Source: Pogonophryne albipinna (lineage: Eukaryota > Chordata > Actinopteri > Perciformes > Artedidraconidae). Taken from it: a stretch of DNA of 64,000 bases. This document shows, in pieces, positions 25,517-62,768 of the stretch. The position numbers were made by a program, and so were the translations under genes. The notes under the pieces are model-generated. The model was not told the origin of the DNA. It saw only the letters and a program-made list of their open reading frames with translations, and did no database searches. Each line of letters begins with the position of its first letter. The first letter of the stretch is position 1. The DNA is taken from positions 20,577,139 through 20,641,138 of the forward strand of contig CM053248.1 in the NCBI GenBank assembly GCA_028583405.1, written 5' to 3'.

Positions 25517-25873
25517 GTTAAAACTATTATTTTCTGCCTCGCTCATGAGAGTAACAGCTGGAGAAATTACAGCCTCGCCTACTGATTTCAAATGTGTGCT
25601 CTAAAATGATATTTATAAATGACTATTATCATTATTATAAGCAAGACAATAAATGGTAAAGATATGTAGAAAATAAACGTATTTAAGATACGTTCATAAG
25701 AAACGTAACGTGGGAGAAAATATGTTTCTAGAAGATATGTAGAAAATAAACGTATTTGAGAAACGTTCATAACGAACGTAACGTGGGAGAAAATACGTTT
25801 CTAGCTAAACGTAATTGAGAATGCAGTTTAGTTCTGTGGGAACGTAATTTTTAGGAGACAGGGTTGTTTTGGG

Positions 25874-26659
25874 ACAAAAAGAAAAGGAAGAACCGATGAC
25901 TCAAGCCAAAGTCAAACTGAAGAGGACTTTTTTTATATATTTAAAAGGTTGAAAAAATGTTTGCAGCAACAATTACTTTTTAAAAAAAAAACACTTATAC
26001 AGATAGGTGGCAGTTGTTAATATTTTCTGTAAATAAATAATTTCCACTCTAGCCACAATTTGTCTCTGCTATCTATAATGTGTACAACATATCGCAGCAT
26101 CTATCCTTTACCCTTTGCAGACCATTTACATGCACAAAAACTATAGAGGACCTCTGGGTGCTCCACAGAGACAGCAGCGGCTACACAGAGTGGGAATGAT
26201 GTGCCCATTTAAGAAAAATCCAAGTTAAAGGTTTAAAAATAATCCAAGTTAAAAGGTTTAAAAATAACAACATTAACGTTAACATTATGATCTTAAAAGA
26301 ATCGTCCAAAACATTATTTTGAAAGTTATTTTCTGTGAGAGCTGTTATCTGTAGTTTAAAAAATAGACAAAATAAAAGGTAATAGTGCATGGACTATCTC
26401 ATTTGGAGCTCTATTGAGTACTTTTTTTACAATGTTTGTTCATGGTAATAAAAAGCATGTTTACCAGTGTGGCACACTGATGTGTTTTTAATAGGTTTTC
26501 TTTACAACAATGGAGCTCTGTGGCACAGAGGGAGAAGATATGTACGTACGGTTTTGATACACATACAATACTTGTGAGATGATACATTCATTGTTGGGTT
26601 TGGAAAATTGGACTTATGTATGTCTTATCCAATAAAATAAAATAATAATGTTTTTACAG
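25874..26659. other. Intergenic with a family A fragment
   Basis: About 26115-26150 matches family A in reverse (CAGACCATTTACATGCAC). A short direct duplication (AATCCAAGTTAAAGGTTTAA) lies near 26218-26262. Otherwise nothing recognised. Confidence 0.45.
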
Positions 26660-26748
26660 GTATGTCGACTGCAACGTCATCCGCTCCTCTCTCTGAAGAG
26701 GAGACGATCCAGGCTGTTGAGACTGATGGAGACGCATCGACTACAGAG
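26660..26748 (+). CDS. Possible exon of an unrecognised plus-strand gene
   Basis: A pyrimidine-rich acceptor (TTTTTACAG) precedes 26660 and a GAG|gtgaaa donor follows 26748. An ATG at 26662 opens 29 codons reading MSTATSSAPLSEEETIQAVE and ending DGDASTTE: hydrophilic, acidic and in frame to the donor. It could be an internal or a first coding exon. No homology is recognised and a coincidental frame is possible. Confidence 0.3.
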
Positions 26749-26870
26749 GTGAAAAGGCATTTTTTATCATTTTACACTCTCTGCTGCACTGACTGGGAAC
26801 CACCACTAAGGGTCAGTAGTTAGTCACTCTTTATGTCAGAGGGTAAAAATGCTCACTTCCATCAGGTTTA

Positions 26871-28022
26871 ACCAAAGGTGAGAGAAGTACTCAGATCTTG
26901 TACTTAAGTCAAAGTAAAAGTACCAGAGTGTAGTAATACTCTGTTACAATAAAAAGTCCTGCATTGAAAATGTTAAAAGTATATACGCCAGGGGCGGTTC
27001 TACGGGGTGGCAGCTGCCACCTCAGAAAAATGCCTTGCCACCCTAGTTGCCACCCTAAATGTAGGCAATTAATGTATTGATAATATTTGTTTTAATGTTG
27101 ATTTATAAATGTTGGTGACATTTCTCCATAGTTCGTGTAAACGTTTTACTCATCAGTTTAGAATGATCTCCCCCCCTCCCTAAATAAAGAAAACAAAAGG
27201 TTGCACCCACCACACGAAAATCGTGTCAGGTTCATCGTCTCGCTCATTGACGTCTACTAGCGCTGTTGCACCCTTCTAGAAAAAGTCCACGGAGTCGGTC
27301 GGAGTGACAGTTGGCCCCAGCAACTGAAGGTGGATCAGCTTCCCCTTGGAGCATTTCCCCTTCGACTAGTTTTGTTTTTACTAAGGACGAGAGCTTGAAA
27401 CAAAATATTAATAAAACGCTGCTGTTTGAATCGATAGCGTTTAACAGACGGTCGCTGTTTGGGGCGTTACGTTACAAAATACTACGCAGAGAGCGCTAGC
27501 TGGGAGATCGATCACTTTTATTTGCTACAATATGCGGTACTATTAAATCCACGTAAATTAATCATGAGTATTTTCTGCTGTTTTATACTATATTTTAGTT
27601 TGTTTCTCTGAACACCTTGTTTCTCTTGTGCATTAAGAACATTTGTGTAAGGGCATGATTTAACAATAAAAAGGTTATAGAAACAGTATAAAATACCACG
27701 TACTGTCCACCCTCCCATGCCACCCTGGCATGACCTCTTGCCCCTCCTTTGCCACCCCATGTAAAATGTTCTAGAACCGCCACTGATATACGCATAATCA
27801 AAATGTCATTAAAGTAAAGTAGAAACAAGTAAAGTAGAAATTAAAGAAGAAAAAAGTACACATTTCTTTACATGAAAAATGACAAACCATCATATTTGAT
27901 AAATGTTTGCAAAAATATTTGTGTGGTATAGTAATAATATACACCACATAAAAAGAGATACTGAAGTAAAGTGTAAATAAGTACAATACTAGAGTAAATG
28001 TACTTCGTTACATTCACCATTG
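26871..28022. mobile_element. MITE split by a nested hAT element
   Basis: The left end CCAAAGGTGA and right end TCACCATTGG are inverted. The left part matches the 20196 MITE (gagaagtactcagatcttgt). The element is interrupted at 26989-27785 by a younger insertion. Confidence 0.65.
26989..27785. mobile_element. hAT-type element nested in the MITE, perfect 8-bp duplication
   Basis: The ends are CAGGGGCGGTTCTA and the inverse of CAGTGGCGGTTCTA. They are flanked by atatacgc at 26981-26988 and 27786-27793. It is 797 bp with a CCACC-rich interior and no transposase. It sits inside the AGGTGGGAG-type MITE and is therefore younger than it. Confidence 0.9.
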
Positions 28023-28791
28023 GTCTACATTTCACAGTATATGCAGTGATGTGTGAGGATTGAACGTGGATTCATTTTTGAATAGTCCATTTTGCTAACA
28101 AAGTTGTGCTCAATTGTTTTCAAAGGTACAAAAAAGACTCAATTAAGACGGAAGACAGCTTCCTTAAGTTCATAAACTCATCGCACTGAAACCCTCACAT
28201 TTGATGGGTCTCTTGCAGAGTTCTCAGATATGGTGAAGATGGAGTAGAGATCATCAGATGAATCTGCGCTGCATTGTGTCACTACAAAAAAAGTGTGAAA
28301 GAAAGGAAGAAAGCAGACCACCTCCCTGAAGAATGATCCTCCTCCTCCTCTTGGATCAAGAACTTAGGGAATGTTAGATCTACCGGTAATTGTTTCCAAA
28401 ATAAAAAAAGGGGTAAAATTGTTTTGGGGTGCCGTATGCATTTTCACGCACGTAGTTCCCTTTTGTCTAGAGACGCTAGGAACTTTTTGGCTGCTGCCAC
28501 CTCTGTATTCTTTTAAGTGAAGTTATTTTCTTTTTTTAATATACAAGTTGGGTGTTTTAGTTTTTTTAGGGAATACTTTTGACCGGTTTCATTTTTTTCA
28601 TTTGTTGACTACTTTTTCCCATCCTTACTGACATTTTGAGAAACTTCTGGTATTGTGATCAGGTGAAAATTAATAAACTTAACTTACACTGCTGCCTATT
28701 TGACACGTTGTGCTTCCTGGTGAACTGAGCTGTTCTCACCACTAGAGGTCAGCAGTGGGTAACTCTTCATGACAAAGAGACACCTCTTTAG
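28023..28791. other. Intergenic / possible 3' UTR
   Basis: This holds the weak terminal exon candidate and an AATAAA near 28672. Nothing else supported. Confidence 0.4.
28219..28236 (+). CDS. Possible last coding exon matching 26660-26748
   Basis: After the acceptor TCTCTTGCAG, phase 0 continues the frame of 26660-26748 for five codons to a TGA. An AATAAA at about 28672 could end a 3' UTR. Support comes only from phase and signals. Confidence 0.22.
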   Translation, partial: SSQIW

Positions 28792-30831
28792 CCTCTTAAG
28801 CCCGAGGGTCCCCCCAGGGGACCCCTCCCACCGTTTTTTTATGAGACTATGTCTCAGGGCTTCTTAACATTTATGAAACTATTAATGTTCCATACCCTTT
28901 TAACGCTAAGAAACTCAGCTAACTGACAATGTGAACCATTTTTAGCTAAAAGAAACACAAGAGTAATACCAAGCCTTTGAATTAGCATGGAGCGAAAAAA
29001 TGCTAAGTAATGCTAACGGAATTTGCACAGCACTCACGGTAGAAATGCCCTTATTACTTATCGTAACTGCACAAACAAGATATACGATTTATAGCCGAGA
29101 CTCCACAGATTCCACACATGTAATATCATCACTGTAGGATCCCGAATTGCGGAGCTATCAGCCAGAAAAGAGAAAGTAAACAACATCCGGTTTCAAAAAT
29201 ATTACAATAATTTCGTCTTACCTTTTTTGATTTGTGATCAAAAGTTGTGTTCACCGGAATAAAAACGCCGCTCAAGGTTAATCCAATGTCTTTGTGTCAC
29301 GTAGAAATGTTGACTGATAATCCTTCATCATATTTATGGCAATATACTGGGTATAAAGTTTCGCCGTCCAGGCGTGCACTTTTAGATATGCTTTGTCCGT
29401 TTCTCTATTACGTCCGCTATGGTAATGTTTACGTTGATTTGGGAACTGCCCATCGATTCTATTGGTTCTGATGGTTAAGAAAAAGGTGTAAATCACACGA
29501 ATCGACCAATGGGTTCCAGAGATATGGTCCTGCGTAAAGTATAAAGAATGCCAGCCAGTTTACTACATTACGCAGCTGACTTCATTTATTGTTTACTACC
29601 TAACAGCAGGCATTACAGCAGGATACAGAGCGCACGGAGGACAGAGCGGACAGCAGATAACGGAATTGCAGTTTTATAGCTTATAGATTATCAGAACATT
29701 TCAAAGGGGACACAGCCACATTGGATATTAACCTATGGATTAACTACATCATCGTTTTTATCGTTTTAATGCCATTGAAGACCAGTTTAGACCAGGCAAA
29801 GACGAAGGTAAGCCATTAGCCTAGCGCATGCTAGTACCTAACTCCACTTGTTTTGATGTACGTTTTTGTTAATAACGTCGCAAGTTTGTATCTTTCAGTG
29901 TTGAGGTGGGCACCGTTAGATTCTGTGTCTTTACGATCAAAAACGATGTGTTGGATGTGCAGCTAGGATAAGTAATAAGGGAGCTAGGATAAGTAATAAC
30001 GGAGCTAGGAGTGATTTTCGGTGCAGTAATAGGTTAGCATTTTTCGCTCGGGGCTAATTCAGATGCTCACTGTTAGCATTGTGTTTTTTTTGAAAAAATA
30101 AATGAAAAGGATCAGTTAAATGAGTTTTTCCCCGTTATATGGATATAAAATATTCATAGTTTATTAAATAGTAAGGTTCCTTAGACGTTGTTTCCTGCAA
30201 ATGACGCGATTTCGGTCCGTGGGGCCTATAAGTGCTATATAAATAAACTTGCCTTGCCTAAGAGGATAACAGAGTATGTTCTTATATTTTATATTTTATT
30301 TTTTATTTTTTTCACAACAGTTGTATTTGGATGGAATGAATACCTATAGTGAAAATTCAAAGTAATAAAATGATTTTTACAGTGAAAAAGTTCAAATGGA
30401 ACTGATGGTTCCCAAATTACCCAGAGGTGAGTCCGCCTGGACTTTATTTTTCTAAATCTCTCTAAAAAGGTCAAATTTCACTTGTTTTGCATCAATCTTG
30501 ATACAGGGTACTTATTATATGTTATAGTTTGGATTCCTAAAGCTTTTAGTCTACTAACCCATCATTCAAGGGTGGTTTTTACTATAAGTAATGGGTATTT
30601 TTTAGGCGGACATTAGAATTTACATGTTTTTACTATGTTCCATCTGAATTTACTTTAAAATAAAAACATCTATATTGATTCTGACACTTCTACATCCAAC
30701 TCACAGATGTAACCTTGCTTTGAGAGAAAAGATGATTAATTTACCCCTTTTAGAAGTGAAGATATAGTCTTTGTTGTGTTAGTGGCATTTTCGAGCCTGA
30801 AACCTGAAAAACAGGCTCAGGGCTTAAGAGG
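28792..30831. mobile_element. TTAG/TTAA-flanked element (piggyBac-like), copy 1
   Basis: The ends are CCTCTTAAGCCC and its inverse, flanked by ttag on both sides (28788-28791, 30832-30835). It is nearly the same as 59623-61587 along its whole length, with only small indels. A 74-codon frame at 29247-29471 is also open in copy 2, but there is no transposase core. The short TIR and 4-bp TTAA-like site suggest a piggyBac relative; this is inference. Confidence 0.7.
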
Positions 30832-30835
30832 TTAG

Positions 30836-32735
30836 AGAACAGCAGCTCTGCTCACTCCAGGGAGTTCATTCAAGGTTTTTTTCAAAAGGTTATGAGCATA
30901 TCACAATGTGCGCTCATGCTGCAGTTTATAACAGTAGTACATGTTGCCATGGAGGGATAAGAGTCCACATTTCCTGACAAGAGCCAAATTGCCCAAGATT
31001 TTACAAAAACTAATAAATACAATCTCTTGCGGAACAAAAAGCATGTTAAGTGAGCTCCTGAGAACGCTTTGCATCTGTTTTGATGGAAACTGAAGGGGAA
31101 CCCTAATCTGTCCATATACCCAAATGTGTTCATATCTCTGGAACAGGGTCTGTGTTCAGGCTGGTAGCTGCACTCCTCCAGCTTCACTGTGTGTAATTGT
31201 AACGTCTTGCTGCCAGACATTTTGGCAACCCTGCAAAGCCTGTCTCATGACTCTGGTAACTCCCTAAATGCGGCCCCCACCCTGACCATATCACAACATG
31301 CACATCTGGCCCCACACCTCACATGGGGAAGATAGATAAGAGGTCACTGAGTTCATCTGCACTGTAAAGTTTTACTAAAGAGAGGTGATAAAGATAAGAG
31401 AGGAAAACAAAAAGGCCCTGCTTAAAGAATGCTCTGCTTTCTGTCTGGATCATTGAAAAATATGCATTTTTTTATAGAATTTTATAAAAAGTTGTCTAAA
31501 GTTGGTCTTCTTTAATAATTGACTGTGTCCAAGGCTATCAGCAATGATTAACCCTTCATCTAAACGTGTTTGCTTCCCAACAATATAGAGGAGGTGTTGG
31601 CACATAGAGGAGGTGTTTGCACATAGCTGCTTTAGTATATATTCCCACCAAGGCAGACCCGTAGAACAGGAACACAAACATTCATTTCGAGAATGACAGT
31701 GTGGACCTTTTCAGGCGTTTGTGTTCCTGTTTTTCCTGTTGGATGTCAGGACAACAAAAGCTCAGAGTTGCTTGTGAGTTTCTTGGAAGAAAGTCATTTA
31801 TTTCAGTTTGGTTAGTTGTACTGACTTAATAAGAATATCTCTGTCTCAAAAGGAGTCCTATGGTGGCCCAAAAAATATCCAATGTGCTGCACTTTCAAAA
31901 ACGATGTAAATACATAAACACAAATGGAACGCTTGTTGACGTTTGGGGAATGGCTAAAAGTCACTCTCGCAGAGTAAGTCTGTTTCATAATTGTAAGTGT
32001 TTTGTCTGTATATATGAAATGACTAGGTTAGCTACATTAGCTCGTTGGTTACAGCAGATCGTGATTGTCTTGCAGAATTTATTTATTTGCAGTATTTTGT
32101 ATTCGCAGCTTTTGGTTTATGCAGCAGCAATGCTGTTGTCAAGTTGGTGACTATCTTTCCTAATTTGCATGTGTTTCGGAACATTTGTGTTCTTATATTT
32201 GCAGCGTTTTGAAACTGCAGCCGTTTCTCCTAATGGAAGTGTTTTGTTCTGTTCTATGATGTTTGCACCCCGCCACTGTAGGGTTCCCTTCAAAAAAAAT
32301 ATTGATTTAAAAATAAATAAATGATTATTATTTAGTATTAGAAATGTAAGTGTGCCAATTGAACACTCTCTAATTCTTTCCAGGAATCCACATTTACATC
32401 CAGAGCAAATGTTCCTTCTTTTGGAAATGATCCAAACCTGGACCTGTACGTTGCTGTGACTAACCAAGAAAGAAACACAAACTAGGAGATACAATCACAG
32501 TTTGATTTAATAAAGACTAAAAAAGTAAACCTCAAGAAATTGCACCATTTAAAAAAAGGTTTCTCCCGGCCCTGTTGCACTTTGTAAAAAAGAATCCAGT
32601 ATCATATGACTGGATCACTTTATCTGAATATGTTGAGATTCAATATTACACAAAGATACACACACATTCCCTGATTTGCTGATGTCTTTGGTTTCTTTTC
32701 TTAATTTAAGGGTGTGATGATTGGGTTAGAGGTAG
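30836..32735. other. Intergenic, nothing recognised
   Basis: Unique-looking DNA downstream of the sialyltransferase gene. Only isolated short frames. Confidence 0.5.
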
Positions 32736-33043
32736 GGCTGCTCAATTAATCGTATTTTAATCGCAATTACGATTTTGTCTTGCAACGATTACGAAACCAA
32801 CGTAATCGAAATAAAATGATTATTTTTATATTATTATTATTATTATTATTATTTTTTATTGGTTTTTCATTTTAATTATACTTAAAGTTCAGGGTAATCA
32901 ACTGTTAAAAACATAGGCTACTGTTCAATTTTTCTTCAATAAATGGATGTTTTCAAAGTAAATGGATAATCGTTTTTAATAATCGTGATATCAATTATTG
33001 ACCCAAATAATCGAGATTATGATTTTTGCCATAATCGAGCTGT
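32736..33043. mobile_element. hAT-type MITE (TAGGGCTGCTCAATTAATCG)
   Basis: It begins gtagggctgctcaattaatc and ends with the inverse ATAATCGAGC, with ATT repeats in the middle. This AATCG-rich form is familiar from vertebrate hAT MITEs. The right end is slightly decayed. Confidence 0.65.
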
Positions 33044-33680
33044 GGACTTTAAATCTAAAGGAACTTTGCCCTTCATTTCCTCAGAGAAGGTGTGGCGGCT
33101 GAACAAGCAGTAAACCCAAAGGAGTCCTCGGCAACCGTCCCATAAAATCCAAACTGAATGAAAATGCCACGGTCATTCCTCTTTGTGTTGTGGTGGAGAC
33201 GTCCTTAATCGCCTCAGAAATTCACAATGCTAAACCCAAACTGCTGGTTCACATTCAAAGAAAAGGCACTCACAGTTTTCTTATTGTGGCAGTGTAAAAA
33301 GAAGAAAGTACACTTGTGTGCTTAAAAAAAGGTAATAACAAATAAATGAAGTCCCTTAAAGTAAATACACCTACAGGTTCAAATATTAGAGCTCTATTAT
33401 CTCAGTGTATCCTTCCACAGTAAACCCCACACACAGACCCGGAGGGAGAACATCATCTGAGTTAATGTCAGAATAGACGTCGTTGGCCACTGCCAGCAGA
33501 GCTCTGACGTCTATTTAGAGCAGGATATTTTAAGCGAGTGGCCCACTCAATTGCAGTCCTGTCCCTTGTCCCTGCGCTGCATCACACAGTGACAGACACC
33601 ACTGTAACTCAGCCAGAGACTGATTGTATGATACGTTTTAAACTCAGCCTAGTAAACATCGTTTTGGTGATGGGTATATT
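33044..33680. other. Intergenic, nothing recognised
   Basis: No exon, element end or RNA gene could be supported. Confidence 0.5.
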
Positions 33681-34260
33681 CAACCCAGTCTCACAAAAAA
33701 ACGTGGAATAACTACGTTGGTCCACAACTTGGGACGTAGTATTTCTACAAAAACGCCTCTGAAATTGTAAGATCCCTACATTTTTTTTCACCATTCATTC
33801 CAATGGCTGGCGTCTATGTCACGTGATCTTCAAATTTCTCCCTGCAGAAAAAGAAAACATCGCCGACCTTCGTTTTATTCTCGGTGGAAAATGCCTATTT
33901 AAAGTTACTTTGGCCATTAAAATGCGTTTTGATGTCATTTGATGCGAGAAATATGAGTTGTTATTTCAGATTATGTGTGCAGTGGATGCACATGATCTTT
34001 AGTTTGCTCGTTATTACGAAGATTACTTCAGGAAATTGTGTCGTTTTCATTGTTACCAAGGTGGTTGCTCCGGACGCTGCTATCGATATTATTTCTGTTA
34101 TGTTGTGTAACTGTTTAATGGTGTTATCTTTATTGCTACCCCATTCCCCGTTAATTTATAGTGTTGGTCCACAGTGGACTAACAACATTGCTCAAAATCA
34201 GTTTAACCAAATGTAGTCTCATTTTAACCCTGATGTCTGGACCTGTTTTAATGAGCAAAT
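33681..34260 (+). mobile_element. CAACCCAGTCTC-type DNA element, 5' part
   Basis: It starts with CAACCCAGTCTCAC. The first 135 bp match 6735-6874 in inverted orientation. A 110-codon frame (33884-34216) follows, with no domain I recognise. The right end was not found. The terminus resembles that of the THAP foldback elements. Confidence 0.55.
34129..34134 (-). terminator. Candidate poly(A) signal of the sialyltransferase gene
   Basis: AATAAA on the minus strand lies about 370 nt past the stop codon. A second one lies near 33869. Both fall in or next to transposon-derived sequence, so the 3' UTR may have taken its end from the element. Confidence 0.35.
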
Positions 34261-34501
34261 CACCAAAAAATGTTTTTTGAAAGAGGAAAAAATGATTATA
34301 AACAAAAAACATATATCTAAAATTCCCCATTCCCCATCACAGCATTTTACTTAAAAATAAAACGTGTTTCCTCTTCTTTCTTTCAGCTCAGTACAGAGAG
34401 TCTTGAATAAGTCATTTAGAGCCCAGGTAGGCGGGACTTCCTGCTTCCCAAAGCTGCAGACTGCAGATAGGAAGACGTGATGTCAAGTCGTCCTGAATCC
34501 A

Positions 34502-59331
<24,830 letters not shown>

Positions 59332-59622
59332 CCGTGTCAGGTAGTGTGTGTCCTCGGCCGGGGAGCTGTGTGTGTGTGCCCTGCCCTCCTCTCCTGGAGG
59401 GACATGAGGATGGAGGAGGAGAAGCCTGGTGTCTTGTGCTCAGGACTTTTGATCTTCCAGGAGTTGGAGGGTGATGTATTTAATTAGCTCACAATAGGAT
59501 CCACTCTGGGCTTCTCTCAGCAAAACTACAGTGTGAGGGAGACAGAAAGAGAAAGTTGAAGGGCAACAACTCGGGGGGGGGGGGGGGGATATTATCGTCA
59601 ACAGAAGTAATCCCTTTTTAAA

Positions 59623-61587
59623 CCTCTTAAGCCCGAGGGTCCCCCCAGTGGACCCCTCCCACCGTTTTTTTACGAGACTATGTCTCAGGGCTTCTTAACA
59701 TTTATGAAACTATTAATGTTCCATACCCTTTTAACGGTAAGAAACTCAGCTAACTGACAATGTGAACCATTTTTAGCTAAAAGAAACACAAGAGTAATAC
59801 CAAGCCTTTGAATTAGCATGGAGCGAAAAAATGCTAACTAATGCTAACGGACTTTTGCACAGCACTCACGGTAGAAATGCCCTTATTACTTGTCGTAACT
59901 GCACAAACAAGATATCCGATAAAGCTGAGACTTCACAGATTCCACACATGTAATGTCATCACTGTACGACCCCGAATTACTGGAGCTATCAGCCAGAAAA
60001 GAGAAAGTAAACAACATCCGGTTTCAAAAATATTACAATAATTACATCTTACCTTTTTTGATTTGTGATCAAAAGTTGTGTTCAACGGAATAAAAACGCC
60101 GCTCAAGGTTAATCCAATGTCTTTGTGTCACGTAGACATTTTTACTGATAATCCATCATCATATTTATGGCAATATACTGGGTATAAAGTTTTGCCGTCC
60201 AGGCTTGTACTTTCAGATATGCTTCGTTTGCTTCTCTATTACGTCCGCAATGGTAATGTTTACGTGGATTTGGGAACTGCCCATCGATTCTATTGGATGT
60301 AATGGTTAAGAAAAAGGTGTAAATCACCCAAATCGACCAATGGGTTCCAGAGATATGGTCCTGCGTAAAGTATAAAGAATGCCAGCCAGTTTAAGTACAT
60401 TACGCAGCCGACTTCATTTATTGTTTACTACGTAAGAAAGCAGGAATTGCAGGACCCAGAGCGCACGGAGCACAGAGCGGACAGCAGATAACGGAATTGC
60501 AGTTTTATTGTTTATAGATTATCAGAACATTTCAAAGGGGACACAGTCACATTGGATATTAACCTATGGATTAACTACATCATCGTTTTTTATCGTTTTA
60601 ATGCCATTGAAGACCAGTTTAGACCAGACAAAGAGGAAGGTAAGCCATTAGCCTAGCGCATGCTAGTACCTAACTCCACTTGTTTTGATGTACGTTTTTG
60701 TTGATAACCTCGCGAGTTTGTATCTTTCAGTGTTGAGGTGGGCACCGTTAGATTCTGTGTCTTTACGATCATAAACAATGTGTTGGATGTGCAGCTAGGA
60801 TAAGTAATAAGGGAGCTAGGAGTGATTTTCGGTGCAGTAATAGGTTAGCATTTTTCGCTCGGGGCTAATTCAGAGGCTCACTGTTAGCATTGTGTGTTTT
60901 TTTTGAAAAAATAAATGAAAAAGATCAGTTAAATGAGTTTTTTCCCGTTATATGGATATAAAATATTCATAGTTTATTAAATATTAAGGTTCCTTAGACG
61001 TTGTTTCCTGCAAATGACGCGATTTCGGGTCCGTGGGGCCTAAGAGGATAACAGAGTATGTTTTATTTTTTATTTTTTTTCACAACAGTTGTATTTGGAT
61101 GGAATGAATACCTATAGTGAAAATTCAAAGTAATAAAATGATTTTTACAGTGAAAAAGTTCAAATGGAACTGATGGTTCCCAAATTACCCAGAGGTGAGT
61201 CCGCCTGGACTTTATTTTTCTAAACCTCTCTAAAAAGGTCGAATTTCACTTGTTTTGCATCAATCTTGATACAGGGTACTTATTATATGTTATAGTTTGG
61301 ATTCCTAAAGCTTTTAGTCTACTAACCCATCATTCAAGGGTGGTTTTCACTATAAGTAATGGAGTTTTTTTAGGCGGACATTAGAATTTACATGTTTTTA
61401 CTATGTTCCATCTGAATTTACTTTAAAATATAAACATCTATATTGATTCTGACACTTCTACATCCAACTCACAGATGTAACCTTGCTTTGAGAGAAAAGA
61501 TTATTAATTTACTGAAGATATAGTCTTTGTTGTGTTAGTGGCATTTTCGAGCCTGAAACATGAAAAACAGGCTCGGGGCTTAAGAGG
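59623..61587. mobile_element. TTAA-flanked element (piggyBac-like), copy 2
   Basis: Same element and orientation as 28792-30831, with CCTCTTAAGCCC ends; ttaa follows the right end and taaa precedes the left. The 74-codon frame at 60078-60302 parallels that of copy 1 with several substitutions. It lies in the first, non-coding intron of the sialyltransferase gene. Confidence 0.7.
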
Positions 61588-61591
61588 TTAA

Positions 61592-62640
61592 TGAAACCTT
61601 TGAACACATAGTGAAGAGTCACATGCCGCTCTTGCGGTTCTTGAAGTGTGACTTCTTGACTTATGTCTTATTTTTGTATTTCATTACTGTGTTTATGTAA
61701 TGAACTTACTAACTTATTGTATATTATTATCTGTTTCTTGTAAGATCACCAAGGGCATACATTGAAACAAAATACAAGGAAGCAGACACGAAACATGACA
61801 TTGCAACATGTTCAGCCCCCTTCGAAGTAAATCCTTTATAGCCTACGTGAAAACATACTTGGCACTCAACCAGATACTGAAAAGAAACACACCCAAGGAG
61901 CATTTAAACATTCAACATGTTGGACACAAGCTGAACAAAAGTTGCAGTTGATGGGCAAACAACAAATGCAGGAAGTCAGAAGCTCTATCTTACAGGGAAC
62001 TTCTTTTTTTCGCTCTCCCTGCAAATGTATGCCTCTGGAGGTCCCAGCAGATATTCAAGACATTAGCATAGACCCCGAGCACCACCTTATTCTCCACTTC
62101 TCACCTCTTTGTAAGTGTAATAAACAAACCCCAGGGCCATTCTGTGAGAAATATCTAAACTAAGTCTCGAGCTGCTTTTCTTAAGTCCTTCAGAGTAATC
62201 ACTTGATAAGTGGGTCAGGGAAATAATAACAGCGCTGATGACAATGTGAGTGGTACAGTTTCCCAGGCTTGTGGGACTCCTGGCTGAGGGTACATGGGGA
62301 ATGGAAAGAATGTGTTGTAGGGATCCAGTGATAAACTCAGCTGCCATATTTCTGATAACAGACACAATAAGGGAAAAAAACTCCAGGGGGAATTCCTATT
62401 TTCCACACATAAAATACAGTTTTAGCAGATTTCTACCAGATGAATGGCGTACAAGTCTCTAAAGTGGCTGAGAAGGAGTCCAAGCTAAATAAAAGACAGG
62501 AAAGGAAGCATACAGCATCAGACTGTGATAAATCATGAGTCTTCCTTTAGTCATAGGACTCCTCTCTTGTCACCATGTTGCCGTCTAACATAAACAAAGC
62601 CATTCAGATAGAGAACAGACAGAGTAAGTAAGACACATTC
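61592..62640. other. Intron, nothing recognised
   Basis: Unique-looking sequence between the candidate non-coding exon and the TTAA-type element. Confidence 0.5.
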
Positions 62641-62646
62641 TCTTAC

Positions 62647-62768
62647 CAGTAGAAATTCTCTGTTGTCTGTAGTCTCAGTGTTTCTCGCATGGTCATGTAT
62701 TCCTCTAAGTTAGGAGCTCTGCCTCTCCTCTGGTAAGGAGCGTCTCACTGCCAGCCTCAGCACTGTAT
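62647..62768 (-). other. Candidate non-coding first exon of the sialyltransferase gene
   Basis: On the minus strand a strong donor CTG|gtaaga ends this exon at 62647, and the next acceptor in good context is at 59394, 62 nt before the ATG. The 5' limit is set only roughly from the promoter motifs. There is no ORF leading into the coding exon. Confidence 0.5.

Larger units (their letters stand above)
22815..25866. mobile_element. THAP-bearing foldback DNA element, copy 1
   Basis: The ends are CAACCC-x-GTCTCC and its inverse, flanked by identical 7-mers ttttggg at 22808-22814 and 25867-25873. The arms are about 400 bp (22815-23213 and about 25409-25866); the right arm has an extra tandem copy of roughly 80 bp. 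Each arm carries the first half of a THAP zinc finger, in opposite orientations. The interior has no transposase and contains a fragment of the AGGTGGGAG MITE. Copy 2 is at 42428-45510. THAP plus a 7-8 bp duplication points to the P superfamily, which is an inference. Confidence 0.85.
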
